Source of the DNA: Oxalobacteraceae bacterium UBA6704
Lineage (GTDB): Bacteria > Pseudomonadota > Gammaproteobacteria > Burkholderiales > Burkholderiaceae_D
DNA length: 41,312 nt
NCBI GenBank assembly: GCA_002454505.1
Contig: DKJA01000144.1
Coordinates: 1 to 41,312, forward strand
Reading direction: 5' to 3'
Position 1 is the stretch's first letter. Every line of letters starts with the position of its first letter. Positions 8,587-15,838 of this stretch are shown piece by piece. The translations under genes were made by a program, and so were the position numbers. Under the pieces are notes generated by a model, which did not search any database, was not told the DNA's origin, and worked only from the letters and a program-made list of their open reading frames with translations.

Positions 8587-9252
8587 TCAAAACAATACGG
8601 CTTGCGGCGGTTCGATACCGTTCAGCGGTGCCGGGCCGGCAACCAGCAGTTCAGCATCCGGCAGCGCCAGCAGCGCGCGGGCCACGGCGAAGTCGCGGCA
8701 TTGCAGCCACGCATCGTATTGCGACGGATCGACCGGCACCAGCGCGCGCTTCTCGTCGCCGGGGCGGTGAAAACGCGACAGCAGCGGATGCTCGTCCGCA
8801 TTCACCGTCAACTGCGTGAACGAGCAGACGCGCCGGCCGCCCGGCTGTTCCCAGGCGCGCCATAAGCCAGCCACGGCCAGCGGCGCGCCGTCGGCCCGGC
8901 CGATGGCCCACCGTTCGTGCCGGCCGCTTTCGTAATTCGGCTCGAACCACCGCTCCATCGGCACGAGGCAGAAGCGGAACGCGGCCCACGCGTCGCGGTA
9001 GCTGGGCAGCGTGGCCGCCGTTTCACCGCGTGCGTTAAGTGTTGAGTAGGCCCGCGTACCCGGCGCCAGGCGGTGCTGCGGCACCATGCCGTAGCTGCCG
9101 ACCAGGCAGCGCCGGCCGCCAGCCGGCGTGCCGACGACGATCGGCGCGGCGTAGTCCTGCCAGACTTCTTCTTCCCATTCGGCCGCCAGCTCGCCGGCCG
9201 CGCCGAACTGCGCGAGGCTGTCGCGCTTGACTGTTACATAATTCACACACAT
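8587..9252 (-). CDS. SRAP/YedK (HMCES) abasic-site processing protein
   Basis: This 221-residue protein belongs to the SOS response-associated peptidase family, which crosslinks to abasic sites in single-stranded DNA through its N-terminal cysteine. The ATG at 9252 places Cys at position 2 (MCVNY), as the mechanism requires after methionine removal; an earlier in-frame ATG at 9276 would bury it. The other active-site residues are recognisable: Asn73 in TLNARGET, Glu104 in RWFEPNYE and His162 in SRFHRPGDEKR. The usual YEW after the glutamate region is altered to FEP. No clear LexA box was found upstream. The gene stands alone between an HTH gene and a divergent histidine kinase. Confidence 0.9.
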   Translation of the reverse strand: MCVNYVTVKRDSLAQFGAAGELAAEWEEEVWQDYAAPIVVGTPAGGRRCLVGSYGMVPQHRLAPGTRAYSTLNARGETAATLPSYRDAWAAFRFCLVPMERWFEPNYESGRHERWAIGRADGAPLAVAGLWRAWEQPGGRRVCSFTQLTVNADEHPLLSRFHRPGDEKRALVPVDPSQYDAWLQCRDFAVARALLALPDAELLVAGPAPLNGIEPPQAVLF

Positions 9253-9395
9253 GGCTGCTCCACAGAATGCGCGCATGGTAGCAGGGCTTGCCGCTGCGCG
9301 CAGCCGGCCCGGGTATCTCGACTGTTACACAACCGTCCCACTTTTTGTGTCGTAGTCCGGTATAGTGGCAACCAGCCCATCCGGCCATTGAATCC

Positions 9396-11348
9396 ATGCT
9401 CAGCGGTTACTACCATCCCGATCTTGTCCTTGTGTCGATCCTCGTTGCGATCTTTGCGTCGTTCACGGGGTTCAGCCTGGCGGACCGGGTGCGCAGTTCG
9501 CAGGGGCTGGCCAGCGTCATGTGGACGGCCGGCGGCGCGCTGGCCCTCGGCACCGGCATCTGGGCCATGCACTTCATCGGCATGCTGGCGTTCCGGCTGC
9601 CGATCCCGCTCGGCTACGACCTGCATATCACCCTCCTTTCCTGGCTGCTGCCCACCATCGTGACGGCGCTCGCGCTGTGGCAGCTTCGCCACCGCACCGT
9701 GCCGTCCGGCCGCCTCGTCGCCGCCGCGCTGCTGATGGGCTTCGGCATCAACTCGATGCATTACACCGGCATGGCCGCAATGCGCATGGAACCGGGCATC
9801 GACTACGAACCGTTCGCGCTGGCCGTGTCGCTGCTGATCGCCGTGGCCGCATCGGCCGGCTCGCTGTGGATCGCCTACCGCCTGCGCCACCGTTCGCCGC
9901 GCGCCACGCTGATCCAGGTGTCCGCCGCCGTCGTGATGGGCCTGGCCATCGCCGGCATGCATTACACGGGCATGGCGGCGGCCCGCTTCCCGATCGGCAG
10001 CATCTGCGGCGCGGCCGGCGCCGGCATGGACCAGACCAACCTGGCCGTCTTCGTCACGCTGGGCACGGCCGGCATCCTCACCATCGCGCTGATCGTCTCC
10101 ATCTACGATGCGCGGCTGGAAGCGCGCACCCATGTGATGGCCGCGTCGCTGGCCACCGCCGAGGAGCGCCGCTCGCAGTTCCTGCACGAGCACGAGGCGC
10201 ACGTGCAGCTGCAGCGCGTGTCGCAACTGAAGGACGAATTTCTGGCCACCCTGTCGCACGAACTGCGCACGCCGCTCAATGCGGTGCTGGGCTGGTCGCA
10301 GCTGCTGCAACAGGGCGCCCGCGACGAAGCCACGCTGCAGCGCGGCCTGGCGGCGATCGCCCGCAACGCCCGCGCCCAGGTGCAGATGATCGACGACCTG
10401 CTCGACATGAGCGGCATCATCTCCGGCAAGGTGCAGGTCGAGCAGGCAGCGGCCTGGCCGGCCGAATTCATGACGGCGGCGCTGGATGCGATCCGCCCGG
10501 CCGCGCTGGCGCAGCGCATCACGGTCGCGGCGGACCTGGACAGCAGCGCCGGTCCCGTGCTGGTCGATGCGGGCCGCATGCAGCAGGTGATGGGCAACCT
10601 GCTGTCGAACGCCGTCAAGTTCACGGAACCGGGCGGCCGTATCGCCGTGTCGCTGACCACGGCGGCGGACGGCGTGACGATCCGCGTGACCGATACCGGC
10701 ATCGGCATCCGCGCCGACTTCCTGCCGCACGTGTTCGACCGCTTCCGCCAGGCCGACGCATCGACGACGCGCCGCCACGGCGGCCTGGGCCTGGGCCTGT
10801 CGATCGCCCGCCAGCTGGTGGAACTGCAGGGTGGCACGATTCGCGTGACCAGCCCCGGCGAAGGCCGCGGGACGACGTTTACGATCGCGCTGCCGCTGGC
10901 GGCCAACGTGGCGAAAGCGCCGATGCCGCGCACCGCGAACGAGGCGGACGGCAGCCTGCCCGACCTGGGCGGCGCCGTCATCGTCGCCGTCGAAGACCAG
11001 ACCGACTCGCTGGAGGTGCTGCGCCGCATCCTCGTCGCCGCCAACGCCCGCGTGTATGCGGCCGACAGCGGCGCCACCGCGCTGGAACTGGTGTCGCGGG
11101 TCCGCCCCGCCCTGCTGGTCAGCGACATCAGCATGCCCGGCATGGACGGCTACGAACTGCTGCGGCGCGTGCGTGCCCTGCCCGGCTGCGAAAGCCTGCC
11201 GGCTCTGGCACTCACGGCGTTTGCCGGCATGCGCGAACGCGAGCGGGTGCTGGCGGCGGGATTCACCGAACACGTGGCGAAGCCGGTGGGGCCGGCGGCG
11301 CTGGTGCGGGCTGCCGCGGTGGCGTTGGGGTTGATGCAGCAGGCTTGA
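9396..11348 (+). CDS. MHYT-domain hybrid sensor histidine kinase
   Basis: The product has 650 residues. The N-terminal 235 residues form an MHYT integral-membrane sensor with about seven helices. The repeated motif appears three times (MHFIGM near 59, MHYTGM near 121 and MHYTGM near 188). MHYT domains are proposed to bind copper and sense O2, CO or NO. A short coiled linker leads to HisKA with phospho-acceptor His288 in TLSHELRTPLN, then HATPase_c (N-box NLLSNAVKF near 401, G1 DTGIG near 433, G2 GGLGLGLSI near 462). The C-terminal receiver (about 525-645) has the phospho-Asp577 in SDISMPGMDG and a conserved KP. No cognate output regulator is adjacent. The ribosome site is weak. Confidence 0.92.
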   Translation: MLSGYYHPDLVLVSILVAIFASFTGFSLADRVRSSQGLASVMWTAGGALALGTGIWAMHFIGMLAFRLPIPLGYDLHITLLSWLLPTIVTALALWQLRHRTVPSGRLVAAALLMGFGINSMHYTGMAAMRMEPGIDYEPFALAVSLLIAVAASAGSLWIAYRLRHRSPRATLIQVSAAVVMGLAIAGMHYTGMAAARFPIGSICGAAGAGMDQTNLAVFVTLGTAGILTIALIVSIYDARLEARTHVMAASLATAEERRSQFLHEHEAHVQLQRVSQLKDEFLATLSHELRTPLNAVLGWSQLLQQGARDEATLQRGLAAIARNARAQVQMIDDLLDMSGIISGKVQVEQAAAWPAEFMTAALDAIRPAALAQRITVAADLDSSAGPVLVDAGRMQQVMGNLLSNAVKFTEPGGRIAVSLTTAADGVTIRVTDTGIGIRADFLPHVFDRFRQADASTTRRHGGLGLGLSIARQLVELQGGTIRVTSPGEGRGTTFTIALPLAANVAKAPMPRTANEADGSLPDLGGAVIVAVEDQTDSLEVLRRILVAANARVYAADSGATALELVSRVRPALLVSDISMPGMDGYELLRRVRALPGCESLPALALTAFAGMRERERVLAAGFTEHVAKPVGPAALVRAAAVALGLMQQA

Positions 11349-11679
11349 TGGCCTGTGGACCAGATCCACTCTGGACGATGGCGAGAATGGCGTGTGGGTG
11401 AGCCTTTTCAGGCACCAGTCCAGATCGATCTAATTGAGGCTTTTCTGGTCTAATCCGGCCGAAATCCGGCGCGCCCGGCGCTAATGCAGACCAGAAAAGT
11501 CCGCCGAAAGTCGATTCTGGTCCAAGTAAAATCGGCCCGGATCTAAAACGGACTCCCCACCCGCGCCGCCGGCGAAATATTAGACCGTTTTGGCATGGCT
11601 TCTCGAGCCGGTCACGCTCGGGCGGTCTCGGCTTGCAATGGCGCAACGGATTTTTCGGCACCGTCTCAATGCTGGCCCA
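11349..11679. other. 331-base spacer with CCAGA/TCTGG dyads, no gene
   Basis: No convincing reading frame is present. The stretch carries several copies of CCAGA or its complement TCTGG within about 165 bases. CCAGA-TCCAC-TCTGG is a small dyad at 11360-11374. CTTTTCTGGTCT (11440-11451) is the exact complement of AGACCAGAAAAG (11488-11499), enclosing a 36-base GC-rich loop. Another TCTGGTCC follows at about 11515. The function is unknown; it may be a structured RNA, a binding array or an intergenic repeat. Confidence 0.6.
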
Positions 11680-14124
11680 TCACATCCGCAACGCCCGCGC
11701 CGGCAACACCCGCATCGCCATCCACGCATGCCGCCCCGCCGCGCCAAGCGCCACCAGCACGGTTGCGGCCAGCGCACAAGCCAGCGCCCAGCCGCCGGCC
11801 GGCGCCCGCTCCACATACGCGGCGAGATACCGTTCGCTGACCAGCGCCGCCACCGGCAGGCCAACCGCCGCCGCGGCCAGCGCCAGCGTGCCGATCTCGC
11901 GCAGGACCAGCCCGCCGATCGCCGCGCCGCGCGCGCCATGCAGCTTGCGCAGCACGATTTCGCGCGCCCGCCGCTGCACCACGTGCGCCGACAGCACATA
12001 ACTGCCGCATGCCGCGATGGCCAGCGCGACGCCGGTGGCGATCAGCAGCAGCCGCGCCAGTCGGGTATCGTCGGCATAATTCTGCGCCAGCACGGCGCCG
12101 GCGCGATGCACCTTGGGCAATGCCTCCGGGAAGTAGCGTGGAAACAGCTGCCTTGCCAGCGCCTCGACGCGCGCGGCAGGCAGGCGGGAACGCACCGTCA
12201 GCGTCGAACCCAGCGTGTGGAGCTCGTAGGCAATCGCCGCCGGTGCCTCGCGCAGCGACTGGAAGCGCACGTCCGGCGCGATGCCGACCACCTGCTTGGC
12301 CTGCACCTTGCCGTCGTATTCGCGGAACAATACGGTCTGCCCCAACGCCGCGGCCGGGGTGGCAAAGCCCAGCGCGCGGGCAGCGGCGGCGTTCAGCACC
12401 AGCGGGACGGGGTCGTCATCGCGGTCCGTGCGGGCGGCGAACAGGCGCCCTGCTTCCGCCCGCAGTCCGTACACCTCGAAGAAATTCGCGCCGACCGACT
12501 TCATTTCCATCGAGACAGGCGCGGTACCGGGCCGCTGCAGTTCGCGGAACCAGGTATCGTCGCGGCGGCCGACGGCATCGAGCGACACGGCCACGCCGTC
12601 GATGCCGGGCTGCGCCGCCAGCGCCGCGGCGTAACCACGGGCCGCCGCGCTGTGACGCACCTGCTCGGGCAGGTCGACGATGGTCAGCGGGGCGGGATCG
12701 AAGCCGGGCGCCGCCCCTGCCGCATAATGGGCCTGCCAGGCAATCGCCAGTGCCACGCCGGCAAATGCCATCGCGCCGGCCATCTGCAGCGCCGTCAGCA
12801 CACGGCGCGTGCGCGCGGCGCCGCGCGACTCCGTTTCCGGCCGGCCGCCAAGCGCCTGTTCCGGATGCACACGCAGCGCCAGCCATGCCGGCCACGCCGC
12901 CGTGACCAGCGCCAGCGCGCAGCCGGTTGCCAGTACCGTCAGCACATGCGCCGGGGTCAGCATGCCGGCCAGGTCGCGGCCCATCAGCGCCGCGAACGCC
13001 GGCAGCGCCAGCCACGCAATCAGCAATCCCAGCGCCATGGCCGGCAGCACCACCAGCAGCGCCTCCGCGACGCATTGCAGAACGATGCCGCGCGCGCTCG
13101 CGCCCAGCACCTTGCGCAGCGCAATCTCGCGCTGCCGCCGCAGCACCCGCACGGCAGCCAGGTTGACATAGTTGAACGCCGCCAGCGCCAGGATCGCCAC
13201 TGCCGCGGCAGCGAGGCCCGCCACCAGCACGGGATTGCTGCGTTCGCCCGCACCGAACACGAAATTGCCGCCGATGGTGTCGTCGAAATACGCATGCCGC
13301 AGCGGCACGATGTCGATCTCGAGGGGCTTGCGGCCGGCCAGCCGGGCCAGCACGTCGGGCGCATGGCGCTGCAGCGCCGGCATGCGGTCGGTGGCCTGCT
13401 GCAGCGCCGCCCGCACCGCCGCCACGGATGTGCCGGGCGCCAGCCGCACCAGCACCTTGCCCGGCCAGCCCTGGCGGGCGGTCAGCAACTCTTCGCGAAT
13501 GGCCGGTTCGACGATCGCGCTGCGCACGCCGGTCAGCGCGTCAAAGGTGATCGTGGTGCGGCCAGCCTGCGGCGCCAGCACGGCAGCGACCCGCAGCAGC
13601 TGCCCTTCCGCGCGCAGCGTGCGGCCGACGGCATCGGCAGTGCCGAACAGGCGCCGCGCCGCCACGGCGGTGAGCACGATGCCGTCCGGGCTTTCCAGCG
13701 CCGCACGCAGGTCGCCGTGCTGCGCCCGCAGGCCGAGCATCGCGGCGAAGCCCGGCAACACCGTCAGGCCGGGCAGTTCGGCGAGCCGTCCGTTCGCGCG
13801 GACGAGCAGTTTCTTCGCCTCGGGCCGCAGCGGCACGAAGGCCGTCGCGGCGGTGACGCCCGGCAGGGCCGCCGCGACCGGGGCCAGCGCCATCGGCGCC
13901 TGGTCGTACCATGGATCCTGCGCCGCCGTGTTGTCGCGCTGCTTGAGAATATGAATGTCGTCCGCGCCGGGAATGCCGGCGTTGACGTTCCACGCATGGC
14001 GGACAAAGCCGGTGAGCAGGATGAACGCCGCGCAAGCCAGCGCAAGACCGCCCAGCGCGACCACGGCATGCCAGGGATCGGCCGCCAGCGCACGCCAGCC
14101 GAAGCGGAAGTGGCGCGCGCTCAT
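11680..14124 (-). CDS. MacB/FtsX-type ABC transporter permease, orphan
   Basis: This 814-residue membrane protein consists of two FtsX-like units. Each has a membrane helix, a large periplasmic MacB-type domain and a cluster of three helices. The FtsX signature REIALRKVLGAS is clear in the first half, and REIVLRKLHGARG echoes it in the second half. Such permeases in the MacB/YknZ group export peptides, lipids or drugs, or act as mechanotransmitters with a separate ATPase. No ATP-binding subunit or membrane fusion partner lies next to it. The ATG at 14124 gives a normal cytoplasmic N-terminus (MSARHFRFGWRAL); a 33-codon extension upstream is not family-like. It ends beside the long spacer at 11349-11679. 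Confidence 0.85.
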   Translation of the reverse strand: MSARHFRFGWRALAADPWHAVVALGGLALACAAFILLTGFVRHAWNVNAGIPGADDIHILKQRDNTAAQDPWYDQAPMALAPVAAALPGVTAATAFVPLRPEAKKLLVRANGRLAELPGLTVLPGFAAMLGLRAQHGDLRAALESPDGIVLTAVAARRLFGTADAVGRTLRAEGQLLRVAAVLAPQAGRTTITFDALTGVRSAIVEPAIREELLTARQGWPGKVLVRLAPGTSVAAVRAALQQATDRMPALQRHAPDVLARLAGRKPLEIDIVPLRHAYFDDTIGGNFVFGAGERSNPVLVAGLAAAAVAILALAAFNYVNLAAVRVLRRQREIALRKVLGASARGIVLQCVAEALLVVLPAMALGLLIAWLALPAFAALMGRDLAGMLTPAHVLTVLATGCALALVTAAWPAWLALRVHPEQALGGRPETESRGAARTRRVLTALQMAGAMAFAGVALAIAWQAHYAAGAAPGFDPAPLTIVDLPEQVRHSAAARGYAAALAAQPGIDGVAVSLDAVGRRDDTWFRELQRPGTAPVSMEMKSVGANFFEVYGLRAEAGRLFAARTDRDDDPVPLVLNAAAARALGFATPAAALGQTVLFREYDGKVQAKQVVGIAPDVRFQSLREAPAAIAYELHTLGSTLTVRSRLPAARVEALARQLFPRYFPEALPKVHRAGAVLAQNYADDTRLARLLLIATGVALAIAACGSYVLSAHVVQRRAREIVLRKLHGARGAAIGGLVLREIGTLALAAAAVGLPVAALVSERYLAAYVERAPAGGWALACALAATVLVALGAAGRHAWMAMRVLPARALRM

Positions 14125-14294
14125 GCGGCGCACACGAAGAAGCGGATTGTCGACATCGGGGCCATCCCTCACTGTAACAATGAAATGGATGGTGTAGTTG
14201 CAACTTGCGTGCCAACGCTGCAAGCCGTGGGAGGAGAGATGCGGGATGCGGTGGACGGCTGAAAGCGGACAATCGGCTGTCCGTTTCCGGACGG

Positions 14295-14561
14295 TTAGCC
14301 CCGCCGCTGCAGCGTCCGCGCCACCTGCACGAGCATCGATCGTGTCAGCGCCTCGTCATGATGTTCCTCCCGCGCGGCCTCGGCCAGCAGCTTCGCGGCC
14401 GCGCGCGTGTTGGTATCGGGCGCGAGCGAACGCAGCACCTGGCCGACCAGTTCGCAGGCGGCCAGCACGGCGTCGATGTCCACGGTCTGCAGGCCGAGCG
14501 TATAGCGTGGCGTGCTGCATGGGAGGTTGATATGTTGCGGGGTGTCGGGGTGATTTTCCAT
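14295..14561 (-). CDS. Hypothetical protein, 88 aa
   Basis: This is an unrecognised small protein of 88 residues, predicted soluble and mostly helical after residue 25, with no membrane segment or signal peptide. The sequence is alanine- and leucine-rich with a charged middle (AAREEHHDEALTR). A good ribosome site, GAGGAA, lies seven bases before the ATG at 14561. It sits between fdhD (91 bases upstream on the same strand) and the permease gene downstream. Whether it is co-transcribed with fdhD is unclear. No function can be suggested. Confidence 0.6.
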   Translation of the reverse strand: MENHPDTPQHINLPCSTPRYTLGLQTVDIDAVLAACELVGQVLRSLAPDTNTRAAAKLLAEAAREEHHDEALTRSMLVQVARTLQRRG

Positions 14562-14652
14562 GGCGCTTCCTCACCGCCATTAAACCCCGGCCGAGGCAAG
14601 CGTGGCGTCAGCCCACGTCCCGGCGGCGTGTGGGATTAGACCTCATCGACTG

Positions 14653-15513
14653 TCAAAGCGCCAGCCGCCCCGCCCCCGCATAGCAGACAAAATTCTGGCC
14701 GCGGGCAAACGCCACGAGCACCATCCCCGCGCCTTCGGCCATCCGCACGGCGGCGGCAGTCGGCGCGGACACGCCGACGATCGCAAAGGCGCCCGCCATG
14801 GCCGCCTTCTGCACCATCTCCACGCTGACGCGGCTCGTCACCAGCGCAAAGCCATCATCCTTGCCCTCGGCACCGCGCAACGAAGGCGTGCGCGCCAGCG
14901 CGCCGATCACCTTGTCCAGCGCGTTGTGGCGGCCTACGTCCTCGCGGGCGACGACGATATTGCCGGCCTGGTCGCACCACGCCGCCGCGTGCGTGGCACC
15001 GGTGACCTTGTTCAACGCCTGGTGGGACGGCAGCGCGGCCAGCCCGGCGCGGACCGCTTCTGCCGCCAGCACCGTGGCAACCGGCAGCGGCGGCAATGTG
15101 CGGTACACCTGATCGAGGCTGTCCACGCCGCACAGGCCGCAGCCGGTGCGGCCAGCCAGCGTCCGGCGGCGTTCCTTCATGGCGACGAAGGCGCGCGACG
15201 CGATCTCCAGCTGCACGGCCACGCCGCCCTCGCCCGCCTCGACGTCGATGCCATAGATCTCGCCGGCATGGGCGACGAGCCCCTCGGACAGCGAAAAGCC
15301 CACCGCGAAATCTTCCAGGTCGGCGGGCGTGGCCATCATCACCGCGTGCGAGATGCCGTTGAAGACCAGCGCCACCGGCGCCTCTTCGGCCAGCGCATCC
15401 GCGGCTTCGGCCTGGATGCCGTCCTTCACGCGCAACACGCCGTGCGTGACAGTGGGCTCAGGCAGCTCTCCGCCGGATGGGATGGGACAGGCGGCAGGTG
15501 CGGATGGGATCAT
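14653..15513 (-). CDS. fdhD: FdhD, formate dehydrogenase sulfurtransferase
   Basis: This 286-residue cytoplasmic protein carries sulfur from the cysteine desulfurase IscS to the bis-MGD molybdenum cofactor of formate dehydrogenase. The conserved redox motif CGLCG (Cys125 and Cys128) lies in GRTGCGLCGV. Other family blocks are VALVFNGISHAVMM, FAVGFSLSEGLV and HEDVGRH-like REDVGRHNALDK. The ATG at 15513 best matches the family length (E. coli about 277); in-frame ATGs at 15552 and 15666 are possible and no start has a good ribosome site. It is divergent from fdnG, sharing a 325-base regulatory region, and serves the enzyme encoded there. Confidence 0.95.
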   Translation of the reverse strand: MIPSAPAACPIPSGGELPEPTVTHGVLRVKDGIQAEAADALAEEAPVALVFNGISHAVMMATPADLEDFAVGFSLSEGLVAHAGEIYGIDVEAGEGGVAVQLEIASRAFVAMKERRRTLAGRTGCGLCGVDSLDQVYRTLPPLPVATVLAAEAVRAGLAALPSHQALNKVTGATHAAAWCDQAGNIVVAREDVGRHNALDKVIGALARTPSLRGAEGKDDGFALVTSRVSVEMVQKAAMAGAFAIVGVSAPTAAAVRMAEGAGMVLVAFARGQNFVCYAGAGRLAL

Positions 15514-15595
15514 GGCGACACGGAATTGAACATCGGACGATGATGATGCCATAAGCGGACTGCAGGCGCGTGGCGAAGGCCACGGTCCGTTATTT

Positions 15596-15616
15596 AACTG
15601 AGACTCATTCTCATTT
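15596..15616. promoter_or_regulatory. Fur-box-like palindrome between fdhD and fdnG
   Basis: On the minus strand the site reads AAATGAGAATGAGTCTCAGT followed by T, a near-palindrome of the AATGAGAAT-NATTCTCATT type used by Fur in many betaproteobacteria and pseudomonads. Roughly 16 of 21 positions are symmetric. It lies 83 bases upstream of the fdhD start and 223 bases upstream of fdnG, near a minus-strand TATATA. Iron control would make sense for Fe-S-rich formate dehydrogenase, but binding is inference. Confidence 0.45.
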
Positions 15617-15639
15617 ATTTCCACTCTTCTATATAACAT

Positions 15640-15653
15640 TTGATCCAAGTCAT
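15640..15653. promoter_or_regulatory. Degenerate FNR/Anr-like site, fdhD-fdnG region
   Basis: TTGATCCAAGTCAT has one perfect half-site (TTGAT) and a 3-of-5 second half against the TTGAT-N4-ATCAA consensus. The rest of the 15514-15838 spacer holds AT-rich sequence with a GATAAT at 15691-15696 as a weak -10 candidate for fdnG and an AAAGGA ribosome site just before 15839. Its position relative to these elements is not the canonical -41.5. Confidence 0.3.
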
Positions 15654-15838
15654 GGATTTTTTGCAAAGACCAGCGTTGTTTTTGCTAAGGGATAATACGT
15701 AGAATCGTGCCTGCAGAGGCTGGAATTAAGGTTTCGCCCTGAAAATACATTCACGGCGGTGATAAACTTGACCCTGCTGATAGTAGTAAACGTGATGATT
15801 GAAATAACTAGCAACAAAACTCCCCACAAAGGATTCCC

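Noticed and set aside
9253..9395. LexA-regulated promoter for the SRAP gene
   Set aside because: No sequence close to CTGT-N8-ACAG is present in the spacer; SOS control cannot be claimed.
9243..11369. 708-codon minus-strand open frame opposite the histidine kinase
   Set aside because: It is low-complexity His/Arg/Gln composition mirroring the kinase codons, with no family match.
11590..14262. 890-codon plus-strand open frame opposite the FtsX permease
   Set aside because: It is antisense to a well-supported permease, with biased Arg/His/Gln content and no recognisable domain.
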